From: JBOEGW01 sp050633625
Lineage (GTDB): Bacteria; Pseudomonadota; Alphaproteobacteria; Rhodobacterales; Rhodobacteraceae
DNA length: 64,000 bases
Direction of reading: 5' to 3'
NCBI GenBank assembly: GCA_050633625.1
Contig: JBOEGW010000001.1
Coordinates: forward strand, 186,001-250,000
The notes under the pieces are model-generated. The model saw only the letters and a program-made list of their open reading frames with translations. It made no database searches and had not been told where the DNA came from. The translations under genes were made by a program, and so were the position numbers. Position 1 is the first letter of the stretch. Each line of letters begins with the position of its first letter. Below are positions 23,844 to 33,076 of the stretch, in pieces.

Positions 23844-24623
23844 TTAAGCCGGAACGGTCGCGGACAAAAACTGTCTGAGCCGCTCTGATTTAGGTGCGCC
23901 AAACAGCCTGTCTGGCGGCCCTTCTTCTTCGATCTTTCCTTGGTGCAAGAATATAACGTGATCCGCCACATCCGCCGCCATGCGCATATCATGCGTCACA
24001 ATGATCATTGTGCGCCCCTCTGACGCCAAGTCCTTGATCACCTTCACAACTTCCTGCTCAAGCTCCGGGTCCAGCGCGCTTGTCGGCTCATCAAACAACA
24101 GCGCCTTTGGCTCCATACAAAGCGCGCGCGCAATCGCCGCACGCTGTTGTTGGCCGCCCGAAAGCTGTGCCGGCCAAGCATCGGCCTTATCCCCAATACC
24201 GACTTTCTCAAGATACCCGCGCGCCGCAGCCTCAACCTCGCGGCGCTGCCGCTTTTGCACAGTCAACGGCGCTTCCATGACATTCTCAAGGATCGTCATA
24301 TGCGACCACAGATTGAATTGCTGAAACACCATCGACAAATTTGTGCGAATCCGCCGAACCTGATCACGATCCGCCGGGCGGCGCATCGCCCCGCTGCCAG
24401 CCCACCGGACCAGCTCGCCCTCAAATTCAATCTCGCCCGCCTGACTGTCCTCAAGCAAATTGAGACATCGCAACAAAGTCGACTTCCCGGACCCCGACGA
24501 GCCAATCAAAGAAATCGCATGGCCTCGCGGCGCCGACAAGTCCACGCCCTTGAGCACATCAAGCGCACCAAAGCTCTTGTGTAGATCACGTACGGTTATA
24601 ACGGGTGTATCTGGGTCAGGCAC
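23844..24623 (-). CDS. Amino-acid ABC transporter ATP-binding protein
   Basis: A 259-residue ABC ATPase of the HisP/GlnQ/ArtP type. Walker A is GSSGSGKST at residues 41-49, the signature is LSGGQQQR, Walker B is ALLFDEPTSAL and the switch His is in VTHDM. It is the first gene of the operon continuing through binding protein, small CXXC protein, two permeases, amidotransferase, ligase and probably acyltransferase, all on the minus strand. Confidence 0.95.
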   Translation of the reverse strand: MPDPDTPVITVRDLHKSFGALDVLKGVDLSAPRGHAISLIGSSGSGKSTLLRCLNLLEDSQAGEIEFEGELVRWAGSGAMRRPADRDQVRRIRTNLSMVFQQFNLWSHMTILENVMEAPLTVQKRQRREVEAAARGYLEKVGIGDKADAWPAQLSGGQQQRAAIARALCMEPKALLFDEPTSALDPELEQEVVKVIKDLASEGRTMIIVTHDMRMAADVADHVIFLHQGKIEEEGPPDRLFGAPKSERLRQFLSATVPA

Positions 24624-24744
24624 TTGATTTGATCATTTGGTTACTTTTCGAGTAGGGCGCAATTTGCATCCCTTTGCAAGGATTCACTCAAATTCACGTT
24701 GGGTCAGCATCAGAGGCAGGGCAGGGCCAACATCACCACCGCCC

Positions 24745-24798
24745 TCTTTCCTTGTTTCAAAAATACCTCGGGAGTGTGTGAGAGGGCAGCGCCCTCTC
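24745..24798 (-). repeat. Hairpin-TATTTTTG intergenic element, copy on minus strand
   Basis: On the minus strand, 25 bases after the stop of the TerB-like gene: a perfect 8-bp hairpin (GAGAGGGC, loop GCT, GCCCTCTC), then GAGGTATTTTTGAAACAAGG. The same design occurs at five plus-strand sites in this window. The hairpin plus T-run may terminate transcription before the ABC operon. Confidence 0.6.
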
Positions 24799-24822
24799 GC
24801 CCCGCTCGCAGCATGCGGCGCG

Positions 24823-25260
24823 TCAGCGCTTGGCGGCGCGCAACCGCGCCAAGTTGCTATCGCGATCATTCACCCCCAAAAAGCGGGCAATCATCCGCAT
24901 CAAACTGTCTTCCTCATCGGCGCGATCCCCATCCGCCAAAACAACAGCCCAAGCCGCATCAATCACCGACAATCGCTCCTCAAACGGCACAGCCGCCTTA
25001 ATCGCCTCGGTGAATTTAACTGTGTCCGGCGCTTGCCCCTCAAAGGCCTCCGCCTGCGCCATCAAAGCCTCAACCGCCGCGTCGTCCAAGCCAAACCGCG
25101 CCGCCGTCACTTCGCGAATGGTCGCCCTCTCCGCCGCCGCATAGTCCCCATCCGATCGCGCAATGCGCACAAGCAAAGCCGTCAAGGCAAGACGCGCATC
25201 CCTGTCCTCAAGCGGGGCCGGGGCGGGGGCGAACAATGATTTGAGAAGTTGATCGAACAT
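24823..25260 (-). CDS. TerB-like domain protein
   Basis: A 145-residue all-helical soluble protein resembling the tellurite-resistance TerB fold: helices with acidic pairs in LLVRIARSDGDYAAAERATI and a matching second half VVLADGDRADEEDSLMRMIARFLG. In Rhodobacteraceae such proteins occur without ter genes, and tellurite resistance should not be inferred. It follows pyrG by 30 bases on the same strand. Confidence 0.8.
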   Translation of the reverse strand: MFDQLLKSLFAPAPAPLEDRDARLALTALLVRIARSDGDYAAAERATIREVTAARFGLDDAAVEALMAQAEAFEGQAPDTVKFTEAIKAAVPFEERLSVIDAAWAVVLADGDRADEEDSLMRMIARFLGVNDRDSNLARLRAAKR

Positions 25261-25290
25261 AACCCAATATATAGGAGCAAAAATGCCGGA

Positions 25291-26934
25291 TTACACCAGC
25301 CGCTCCACCTCCTTGGCGGCCCGTACGAAATCCGCAAACAAGGGCGACGGCGCGAAAGGTTTGGATTTCAGCTCTGGGTGATACTGCACACCGATGAACC
25401 ACGGATGATCCGCCCATTCGACAATCTCAGGCAGCTTGCCATCCGGGGACAGGCCCGAGAAGCGAAGCCCTTTCGCCTCAAGCTCCTCGCGATACTTGAT
25501 ATCCACCTCATAACGGTGCCGATGCCGCTCCTCGATCTTGGTGGTGCCATACACCTCAGCCACCTTCGAGCCTTGTGCCAAAGTCGCCGTATAGGCCCCA
25601 AGACGCATTGTGCCGCCTTTGTCATCGGTCTCTTTGCGCTTCACAGTGTAGTTGCCCTGCACCCATTCTTTGAGGTGGTACACAACCGGGGTGAACCGTT
25701 TTTCGCCAGATTCATGGTCGAATTCCTCTGATCCGGCATCCTTGATCCCGGCCACATTGCGCGCCGCCTCAATCACCGCCATTTGCATCCCCAAACAGAT
25801 GCCAAGATAGGGGATTTTATGTTCGCGCGCATATTGCGCCGCGCGGATTTTGCCCTCGGTGCCGCGCTCGCCAAACCCGCCAGGGACCAAGATCGCATGG
25901 TAATCCTGCAGATGTGGCGCGGGGTCTTCTTTCTCAAACACCTCAGCATCCACCCATTCTGTCGTGACCTTGACGCGATTGGCCATGCCACCATGGGTGA
26001 GGGCTTCTTTGATCGACTTATAGGCATCCTCAAGCTGGATATACTTCCCGACGATGCCGATTTTCACCTCGCCTTCCGCATTGTGAATGCGGTCTTCAAC
26101 GTCATGCCAGCGCGCCATGTCAGGCTTGGGTGCTGGGCTGATCTGAAAGGCGTCCAGAACCGCTTGGTCCAACCCGACCTCATGAAACGACAAAGGCGCC
26201 TCATAGATCGATTTCAGGTCATAAGCCGGGATCACGCTATCGGGGCGGACGTTACAAAACAGCGCAATTTTGGCGCGTTCTTTTTCAGGGATTGGATGTT
26301 CCGCGCGGCACACAAGCACATCCGGCGCGATGCCAATGGCGCGCAATTCTTTAACAGAGTGCTGCGTGGGTTTGGTCTTCAGCTCACCAGAGGCCGCCAA
26401 ATATGGCAGCAACGTCAGGTGCATAAAGATGCACTCTCCACGGGGCCGGTCCTGCGAAAACTGACGAATGGCTTCAAAAAACGGCAGGGCTTCAATGTCG
26501 CCCACAGTGCCGCCAATCTCGCACAGCATGAAATCAACCTCATCATCGCCCACCGCAAGGAAGTCTTTGATTTCGTTGGTCACATGCGGGATCACTTGGA
26601 TTGTTTTGCCAAGGTAGTCACCGCGGCGTTCCTTTTCCAACACGGAGGTGTAAATCCGCCCGGAGGACACGCTGTCGGTGTTGCGCGCGGCCACGCCGGT
26701 GAAGCGTTCGTAGTGTCCAAGGTCAAGATCGGTTTCCGCGCCATCGTCGGTGACAAAAACCTCGCCGTGCTCAAACGGGCTCATCGTGCCCGGATCTACG
26801 TTGAGGTAGGGGTCAAGCTTGCGCATCCGCACCGAAAACCCGCGCGCTTGCAATAAGGCGCCAAGGGCTGCGGCTGTGAGGCCTTTACCGAGTGAGGAGA
26901 CAACGCCGCCGGTGATGAAGATATAACGTGCCAT
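25291..26934 (-). CDS. pyrG: CTP synthase
   Basis: CTP synthase (547 residues) aminates UTP to CTP. The N-terminal synthetase domain starts MARYIFITGGVVSSLGKGL with its P-loop, and the C-terminal class I amidotransferase domain has the nucleophile in GICLGMQM and the His-Glu pair in QYHPE. Full family length. It lies 250 bases after secG on the same strand, a common order in alphaproteobacteria. Confidence 0.98.
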   Translation of the reverse strand: MARYIFITGGVVSSLGKGLTAAALGALLQARGFSVRMRKLDPYLNVDPGTMSPFEHGEVFVTDDGAETDLDLGHYERFTGVAARNTDSVSSGRIYTSVLEKERRGDYLGKTIQVIPHVTNEIKDFLAVGDDEVDFMLCEIGGTVGDIEALPFFEAIRQFSQDRPRGECIFMHLTLLPYLAASGELKTKPTQHSVKELRAIGIAPDVLVCRAEHPIPEKERAKIALFCNVRPDSVIPAYDLKSIYEAPLSFHEVGLDQAVLDAFQISPAPKPDMARWHDVEDRIHNAEGEVKIGIVGKYIQLEDAYKSIKEALTHGGMANRVKVTTEWVDAEVFEKEDPAPHLQDYHAILVPGGFGERGTEGKIRAAQYAREHKIPYLGICLGMQMAVIEAARNVAGIKDAGSEEFDHESGEKRFTPVVYHLKEWVQGNYTVKRKETDDKGGTMRLGAYTATLAQGSKVAEVYGTTKIEERHRHRYEVDIKYREELEAKGLRFSGLSPDGKLPEIVEWADHPWFIGVQYHPELKSKPFAPSPLFADFVRAAKEVERLV

Positions 26935-27184
26935 GTGGGTGGCTGCTCCCGTGATTGTTCAAGTTGATCAGCCCCAAATCCGCACGCCAAACAGGCGCGC
27001 AAAAGCGGGTCATCACGGGATTCAAGACATAAGCGATTCCCGGCTCCCGCGCAACCGACCGTCAACATACTGTGGTAATATTTCGTGCCGCCTCAACACC
27101 TTGCGGATGATAAAGGCGGCAGGTTTAGGGCCAGACAAGCCTGTCCAGCTGCAACCTCGGGTGTCACCCCAAAGCAGGGCGCGC

Positions 27185-27559
27185 TTATTCTGCGCGTGGT
27201 GGCGCGACAGGTGTGGAGGTGTCGGGCATCAACTCTTCCACGTCCGGCAGCGCGGGCACAGCGGTTTCGTCCTGCGCCGGGGCCGCGGATTCGCTGGCAC
27301 CTGTGCGGTCAAAAGCCGAGCTATTGCCGGTTTTCTGCGCCGAAATAATCGTCATCGCCAAGGAAACCGCCAAAAACGAAATCCCCAAGAGCCATGTCAA
27401 TTTCGACAAAGCAGAGGCCGCGCCGCGTGAGGACATCATGCCTCCAGCGCCACCGCCGCCGCCCATCCCAAGGCCACCGCCCTCTGAGCGTTGCAAGAGC
27501 ACCACGCCAATCAGCGAGAGTGCGAGCAGAAGAAGGACGACAAGAAGGACGTTTTCCAT
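27185..27559 (-). CDS. secG: Preprotein translocase subunit SecG
   Basis: SecG (124 residues) is a non-essential helper in the SecYEG channel. Two membrane helices are seen (residues about 3-22 and 54-73) with a conserved LLQRSEGGGLG after the first and a glycine-rich loop between them. The C-terminal tail of about 45 residues is acidic and proline-rich, longer than in E. coli but usual in Rhodobacteraceae. Divergent from purA across 237 bases. Confidence 0.94.
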   Translation of the reverse strand: MENVLLVVLLLLALSLIGVVLLQRSEGGGLGMGGGGGAGGMMSSRGAASALSKLTWLLGISFLAVSLAMTIISAQKTGNSSAFDRTGASESAAPAQDETAVPALPDVEELMPDTSTPVAPPRAE

Positions 27560-27796
27560 GGGTTCCCCGGAATTTCACAGCGATGTGGCTATCTAGGGGC
27601 AAGTTTCGCTCATCGCAACCCCTATCGCGCCTTGATCAGGCCGGCATCTGCGGCGCAAAGCCCAAACATGCGGCCAAACAGGCGCCAATAGTGACGCTCA
27701 TGTTGCGCAACGGTTTCGCCTTTTCACGGCCTCCGGCCTTCGTTATAGAACCTATGGTTTTTCAACGCATAGTTTCCAGCATATGAAGGAAGTGAC

Positions 27797-29092
27797 ATGG
27801 CCAACGTTGTCGTCGTAGGCGCCCAATGGGGTGACGAGGGAAAAGGCAAGATTGTGGATTGGCTCTCTGAGCGGGCCGATGTGATTTGCCGCTTTCAAGG
27901 CGGTCATAACGCGGGCCACACGCTTGTGATTGACGGCAAGGTGTACAAGCTTCATGCGCTGCCTTCGGGGGTCGTGCGCGGGGGCAAGTTGTCGGTGATT
28001 GGCAATGGGGTTGTTCTTGATCCCTGGCACCTTCTGAGCGAGATCGAAACTGTGCAGGCGCAGGGCGTCGAGATCAGCCCTGACACTTTGATGGTGGCGG
28101 AAAACACGCCCCTGATCCTGCCTTTTCACGGCGAACTTGATCGAGCGCGCGAAGAAGCGGCCTCAAAGGGCACCAAAATCGGCACGACCGGGCGCGGCAT
28201 TGGGCCGTGTTACGAAGATAAGGTGGGACGGCGCGCAATTCGGGTGGCGGATTTGGCGGATGAGGCGACTTTGATCGCCCGTGTGGACCGCGCTCTGCAG
28301 CATCACGATCCTTTGCGCAAAGGTCTGGGGGCGGATCCGATTGATCGCGAAGCCTTGATTGCCAAGCTCAAAGACCTTGCGCCAAAACTGCTGCCCTATG
28401 CCGGTCCGGTTTGGAAAGTGCTGGCCGAGAAACGCAAAGCCGGCAAACGGATTTTGTTTGAAGGGGCGCAGGGCGCGCTGCTCGACATTGATTTTGGCAC
28501 CTATCCCTTTGTGACCTCCTCGAATGTGATTGCCGGTCAGGCGGCCACGGGGGTTGGTATGGGGCCGGGCGCTGTTGATTACGTGCTAGGCATCGTCAAA
28601 GCCTATACCACTCGCGTGGGCGAGGGGCCTTTTCCAACCGAGCTTGAGGATGCAGATGGGCAACGATTGGGCGAGCGGGGCCATGAATTTGGCACAACAA
28701 CAGGCCGCAAACGGCGCTGTGGCTGGTTTGATGCGGCGCTGTTGCGCCAGACCTGCGCGACCTCCGGGATGAACGGGATTTGTCTCACCAAGCTCGACGT
28801 GTTGGACGGGTTTGAGACCCTGAAAATCTGTGTGGGCTATGAGTTGGACGGGGCGCGCTTGGATTATTTGCCCACTGCCGCCGATGCACAGGCGCGGTGC
28901 ACGCCAATTTATGAGGATATGCCCGGATGGTCAGAGTCGACCGAGGGTGCGCGCTCATGGAACGATCTGCCTGCGAATGCCGTGAAATACGTGCGTCGGG
29001 TGGAGGAGCTTATTGAATGTCCGGTGGCGTTGGTGTCGACGAGCCCTGAGCGCGAAGACACAATTCTCGTCACCGACCCGTTTCAGGATTGA
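27797..29092 (+). CDS. purA: Adenylosuccinate synthetase
   Basis: Converts IMP, aspartate and GTP to adenylosuccinate, the first step from IMP to AMP. The 431-residue protein opens with VVVVGAQWGDEGKGKIVDWL, including the GDEGKGK loop, and has QGGHNAGHT and the C-terminal VSTSPERE. ATG at 27797 follows GAAGGAAGTGAC. DUF2842 follows four bases after its stop. Confidence 0.98.
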   Translation: MANVVVVGAQWGDEGKGKIVDWLSERADVICRFQGGHNAGHTLVIDGKVYKLHALPSGVVRGGKLSVIGNGVVLDPWHLLSEIETVQAQGVEISPDTLMVAENTPLILPFHGELDRAREEAASKGTKIGTTGRGIGPCYEDKVGRRAIRVADLADEATLIARVDRALQHHDPLRKGLGADPIDREALIAKLKDLAPKLLPYAGPVWKVLAEKRKAGKRILFEGAQGALLDIDFGTYPFVTSSNVIAGQAATGVGMGPGAVDYVLGIVKAYTTRVGEGPFPTELEDADGQRLGERGHEFGTTTGRKRRCGWFDAALLRQTCATSGMNGICLTKLDVLDGFETLKICVGYELDGARLDYLPTAADAQARCTPIYEDMPGWSESTEGARSWNDLPANAVKYVRRVEELIECPVALVSTSPEREDTILVTDPFQD

Positions 29093-29096
29093 TCCC

Positions 29097-29321
29097 ATGG
29101 CGTTAAGTGTAAGAACCCGTAAATGGCTGTCGCTTCTGGTGCTGGTTGTTGGCCTGCCGATTTGGATTATCATAGCGGTGAACCTTGCTGATTTGGTCAG
29201 TCGCGATAACATCTTGATCGAACTCTTGGTGTTCGCGGTCTTGGGGGTTGTGTGGATTTTGCCTTTCAAGGGCCTGTTTCTTGGGGTGTCCGCCAAAGAT
29301 CGGGACGATCCCAAGGAGTGA
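29097..29321 (+). CDS. DUF2842 family small membrane protein
   Basis: A 74-residue protein with two hydrophobic helices (residues about 9-30 and 42-62), the DUF2842 pattern found across Alphaproteobacteria. Function unknown. The ATG at 29097 lies four bases after the purA stop, so the two are probably co-transcribed. The earlier in-frame start at 29013 would overlap purA by 80 bases and is unlikely. An intergenic hairpin element and a bidirectional terminator follow. Confidence 0.86.
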   Translation: MALSVRTRKWLSLLVLVVGLPIWIIIAVNLADLVSRDNILIELLVFAVLGVVWILPFKGLFLGVSAKDRDDPKE

Positions 29322-29337
29322 GGCTGCGCCAAAAGAG

Positions 29338-29370
29338 CCTCCGGCGGAGGTATTTGGGAACCAAAGAAGG
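29338..29370 (+). repeat. Hairpin-TATTTTTG intergenic element behind DUF2842
   Basis: CCTCCGGCGGAGG (six-base inverted repeat) directly followed by TATTTGGGAACCAAAGAAGG, starting 17 bases after the DUF2842 stop. The T-run is shorter than in other copies. A separate strong terminator lies 25 bases further on. Confidence 0.6.
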
Positions 29371-29393
29371 CAGCCGAGTCACATGGGTTTCAG

Positions 29394-29432
29394 CAAAAAG
29401 GGCGGCATCCATCTGTGGGAGCCGCCCTTTTT
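29394..29432. terminator. Bidirectional intrinsic terminator
   Basis: AAAAA-GGGCGGC and GCCGCCC-TTTTTT form a stem around a 14-base loop, with A-run before and T-run after, so it works on both strands. It ends the purA-DUF2842 transcript on the plus strand and the large acidic-protein transcript on the minus strand, whose stop is at 29450. Confidence 0.88.
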
Positions 29433-29449
29433 TAGAGGTATTTTGTTGC

Positions 29450-32206
29450 CTATTCGTAGTAGCTGCTGGTTTCAGACAGGACGAATTGGCCGCGTTTGAC
29501 GGTTTTGATTTCGCCTTCGCGCAGCAAACGACCAAAGGCTTGGATCGCTTCTTCGCGTGTTGAAGCCGGGTTTGCTGAGCGGGCAAGCGACACGATTTGC
29601 GGGCGTGTGGCCCAGGGGCGACCGACTTCTTGGGTGACGAAGGCGGCGGCGGCGGCGAGCACATCCTCTAGGCCCTCGGCGCCCAGATCGGCCGCATAGG
29701 CACGAAAGCCTGCAACCATGTCCTCATTCGCGTCATCGCCCAGGTCCACAACACCATCGACCATTTCGTCTTGCTCATCCGCGATGGCCAGGTTGCCCTT
29801 AGTCACGCGGCGTGGGCGCACCGATGCGGCGGGCGCTGCTGAGGCTGGCTCTGGCGCATCGTCGATGCGTTGTTCCGAGACCAAAACAAGCGGGGCCAAA
29901 CGGCGGCTTGGCCGTTTCTCGCCGGACCCAGCTGGGCGCTTGGGCCGCACAACACGGGCCAAGTCCTCGCGGTAGGTCGCGCCTTCCTCAGCCTCTTGCG
30001 GGCCAGCGGCGCCGCGCAGACGGTCAAAGGCATCCTCTGTTTTCTCGCTATCGGCGCGTTTGGACTGCACGGCCGCTTTGAGATGCGCGATCGCAGAGTG
30101 GCGGCGGGTGGCATCGCCAGAGGCCAGCTTGGAGTTGGTTTTCTCCAAAATCCGGTCAATCGCATCTTCCGTTTCGCCAATCTGTTTGTCGTCAAACGCC
30201 TTGTGTTGGCGGGGTTTGGAGGCGATGCGATCGCTTGGTTCTTCCTCAGGTTCAATCGCCAGAGGCTCTGGGAACAGGGCCTCATCAGAGGTGGAGACAG
30301 CGCGGGTGATATTGGCAATCGCGTCATCTGTTGCATCTGCCGCTTCAGAAGGGGCGGCGTCGCGTGCTGGCGCGTCCTTTTTTTGCGCTTCCTCTTGTGC
30401 GGCATCCGCATCCCAGTCTTTGAGGGCACCTTTGAGCGCGGATTTCATCAACGCATCATCGTCTTGCGGACTGTCAGAGACCTCGGCTTTTGCGGCTTTG
30501 TTGTCGCGCTCAACTTCGGTCAACTCAGCGATCAAGGCCGCTTCATCATCCGGGTCAAGCGTGCTTTCGCCGGGCACGACAATTGCGCTGTCCTCTTTTG
30601 GTTTCGCAGCTTTGCGCACCCGAACAACGCGGGCAATTGGGCGGCGCAGGGTGGAGGCTGGAGCCGCTGAGGCATCTGCGTCTTGCGCATCCGCTTCGCT
30701 CTCGTCGTCCTCTTCGTCCAACTCCGCGCTGTCATCCTCAAGGAACGCGTCGTCATCCGCCCAAACGTCATCCTGCTCAGAAGGGGCAAGGGCCGCGTCT
30801 GCTGGGGCTTCGTTCTTGCCCATTACTGCGTGGGGGGCAGGGTCTTCAGCTGGCGAGTCGTCTGACGTCGAAATGGGCGCTGTATCTGTCGTCAGCTCAT
30901 CCTCATCCTCGTCCACATCAATGGGCAGAATGTCATCGTCGTCTTCAAAATCGTCTTCAAAATCGTCGTCAAAGTCGTCCTGATCATCCAAGCCCTCAAG
31001 AGCGTCGAAGGATGCCAGGCTCTCTTTTGGGGCTGGAGCGCTGTCTTGGCTATCTTGATTTGGCGAAGCCGTCTCGGCCTGCGCACCCACGCGACCCAAG
31101 ATTGCGGCGATGGCGTCATCCGTAGGTACTTCATCGCCCGTATCGGACTGCGCGTCATCCGCCTCGACTTTGTACCCCTCATCAATGGCCTCGGCATCAA
31201 TGGCCTTTTCCAAGACATCAGCATAAGTCTCATCCAGCGCGTCCTCACCGTCGAAGTAATCTTCGGCGTGCTGATCTTCGGCATATTCATCAGCAAGGTC
31301 TTCTGAGGGCGTTGGGGCGTTGTCCACAACCGCACGAATGCGCTGCAATTTGGCGCTGATCGACGCGGCGTCCTCTTCGCTTTGCTCGGCGGCAAGGTCA
31401 GCTTCTTGTTCGGCGCGTTGCGTCTTTTCGGCGGCGCGTTTGGCGCGCGCTTCGGCTTCTGCCTCCGCACGACGTTGCGCATCGGCGCGTTCCGCTTCCT
31501 TGCGGCGCAAATCCGCATCAACTTCGGCTTGGGCACGTTTGGCAGAGGCTTCCACCCGGCGGCGCAGCTTCTCGGCTTTGGCGTCCGCGTCCGCTTTCGC
31601 CGCGTCCTCGGCCTCTGCGCGCGCTTGGGCTTCGGCCTCAGCTTGGGCTTGGGCCTCTGCTTGGGCTTGGGCCTGAGCGGCGGCTTGCGCTTCAGCCTCG
31701 GCTTCCGCATCCGCTTTGCGTTTGGCTTCTTCCTGAATCAGGCGTTCAGCTTCGGCTTCGGCCTCCGCTTGAACTTGGGCTTGAGCTTGGGCGGCGCGGG
31801 CTTTTTCTGCCGCTTCCGCCTCAGCTTTGGCTTTCGCCTCAAGCTCTGCTTCTTCTTGCGCTTTCAGCCGCTCGGCGTCCTGCGCGGCGCGGGCTTCTTC
31901 GCGAGCGTCCAGCAACAGCGCGCCGGCCTTTGCCGGGCTGTCCTCTGCGGTTTGGCGCAACACAACCCCATTGCCATTGTCGCTGACACGGGCTTCAACG
32001 CGTTTATTGACTTCGCGCTCTGCAATCTGATGTAACATCTCTGCATCTGGAGTCGGCGGCTCGGCGCCGAAATAACGATCCTCAGACGCCAAATCGCGGA
32101 AATACTCCGCGATGGACTTCATCGTTGAGAACGGATCGTCGAATCCTTCCAGCGTGCAGCTGAAAGTTCCGTATGATACAGTGAGAATCCTGCTCGAACT
32201 CACCAT
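29450..32206 (-). CDS. Large Ala/Glu-rich coiled-coil and acidic protein, conserved ends
   Basis: A 918-residue protein of unknown function. Four regions are visible: a conserved N-terminal block (residues 1-85, with LTVSYGTFSCTLEGFDD and IAEYFRDLASEDRYFG); a low-complexity Ala/Glu/Gln/Lys stretch (about 90-290) that should form a long charged helix; a very acidic Asp/Glu-rich part (about 300-620); and a basic C-terminal section ending in a compact domain (about 820-918) that looks like a small winged helix. No signal peptide or membrane helix. The N-terminal block is familiar from other Rhodobacteraceae. Only its 3' terminator gives regulatory information. Confidence 0.85.
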   Translation of the reverse strand: MVSSSRILTVSYGTFSCTLEGFDDPFSTMKSIAEYFRDLASEDRYFGAEPPTPDAEMLHQIAEREVNKRVEARVSDNGNGVVLRQTAEDSPAKAGALLLDAREEARAAQDAERLKAQEEAELEAKAKAEAEAAEKARAAQAQAQVQAEAEAEAERLIQEEAKRKADAEAEAEAQAAAQAQAQAEAQAQAEAEAQARAEAEDAAKADADAKAEKLRRRVEASAKRAQAEVDADLRRKEAERADAQRRAEAEAEARAKRAAEKTQRAEQEADLAAEQSEEDAASISAKLQRIRAVVDNAPTPSEDLADEYAEDQHAEDYFDGEDALDETYADVLEKAIDAEAIDEGYKVEADDAQSDTGDEVPTDDAIAAILGRVGAQAETASPNQDSQDSAPAPKESLASFDALEGLDDQDDFDDDFEDDFEDDDDILPIDVDEDEDELTTDTAPISTSDDSPAEDPAPHAVMGKNEAPADAALAPSEQDDVWADDDAFLEDDSAELDEEDDESEADAQDADASAAPASTLRRPIARVVRVRKAAKPKEDSAIVVPGESTLDPDDEAALIAELTEVERDNKAAKAEVSDSPQDDDALMKSALKGALKDWDADAAQEEAQKKDAPARDAAPSEAADATDDAIANITRAVSTSDEALFPEPLAIEPEEEPSDRIASKPRQHKAFDDKQIGETEDAIDRILEKTNSKLASGDATRRHSAIAHLKAAVQSKRADSEKTEDAFDRLRGAAGPQEAEEGATYREDLARVVRPKRPAGSGEKRPSRRLAPLVLVSEQRIDDAPEPASAAPAASVRPRRVTKGNLAIADEQDEMVDGVVDLGDDANEDMVAGFRAYAADLGAEGLEDVLAAAAAFVTQEVGRPWATRPQIVSLARSANPASTREEAIQAFGRLLREGEIKTVKRGQFVLSETSSYYE

Positions 32207-32356
32207 AGGTTACTCGCTTTCTCCCCCGATCCAGCAGGAATGGGTTTACCATGAACTGTGTCGTGAAATTGCACAAAACCGCGAAATTGAAGGGATTTTT
32301 TCCGGGCCGAAATGTGGTTAATTTCTAATTCGGAAACAATGGAGGCGAAATAACGC

Positions 32357-33031
32357 ATGATTAATTCCTATTTGGAAATAGTAGCCCTTCTGGGTGGGGG
32401 CGATGTTAGCCCAGAGACCGTTTCCGAAGTGTTGACGCTTGCCCCGAATCTAGTCGCTTGCGACGGGGCTGCAAGGGTGGCGCTTGATTTGGGGCATATG
32501 CCGGACCTTGTGATCGGTGATATGGACAGTTTGGACGCCGCCACAAGGGGCAAGATTGACCCGGCGCGCCTCAAGGCGATGCCCGATCAAGACAGCACTG
32601 ATTTTGATAAGGCCCTGAGGTCGATCTCTGCGCCTCTCGTTTTGGCGGCCGGGTTCATGGGGCGGCGGGTCGATCACGAATTGGCGGCGCTCAACGTCCT
32701 TGTACGCCGCGCCGCGCAACGCTGTATTTTGGTCGGGGAGCATGACATTTGTTTTGTTGTGCCGCCGCGTTTGGAGCTGCATGTCGCGAAGGACACCCGC
32801 GTGTCGTTGTTTCCGATGCGCGACGTGGTGGTCAGCGCAAAGGGGCTGCGCTGGCCCCTTGAGGCGCTGCGCTTGGCGCCTTGGGCGCGGGTTGGCACCT
32901 CTAACGCCGCGTTGGGTGATGTGGTGATTGAGCCTGAAGGGCCGGGGCTTTTGGTGTTTTTGCCACGCAATCAGCTTGAGACCGCCATGCGGGCGTTGCG
33001 CGCAGCACCAGTTTCGGCCGGATCTGCCTAG
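32357..33031 (+). CDS. Thiamine diphosphokinase
   Basis: Makes thiamine diphosphate from thiamine and ATP (224 residues). Signature blocks: ACDGAA, IGDMDS, the DQDSTDFDKAL loop and GFMGRRVDHELA, in order, as in the bacterial TPK family. A second domain of beta strands binds thiamine. GGAGGCGAAA precedes the ATG. Divergent from the large acidic-protein gene across 150 bases. No TPP riboswitch was seen. Confidence 0.94.
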   Translation: MINSYLEIVALLGGGDVSPETVSEVLTLAPNLVACDGAARVALDLGHMPDLVIGDMDSLDAATRGKIDPARLKAMPDQDSTDFDKALRSISAPLVLAAGFMGRRVDHELAALNVLVRRAAQRCILVGEHDICFVVPPRLELHVAKDTRVSLFPMRDVVVSAKGLRWPLEALRLAPWARVGTSNAALGDVVIEPEGPGLLVFLPRNQLETAMRALRAAPVSAGSA

Positions 33032-33076
33032 GGCGGGCTTTGCGCCAGTAGGCCGTAAGCAAGCCGGGCGGGCCAA

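Noticed and set aside
23787..23992. Longer start for the binding protein at 23992
   Set aside because: It would put about 67 basic residues before a clear signal peptide; the ATG at 23791 has a good ribosome binding site.
31560..31940. Repeat array inside the 918-residue protein as a possible tandem repeat or CRISPR
   Set aside because: The units are compositional (Ala-Glu, Ala-Gln codons) without fixed spacers or exact repeats.
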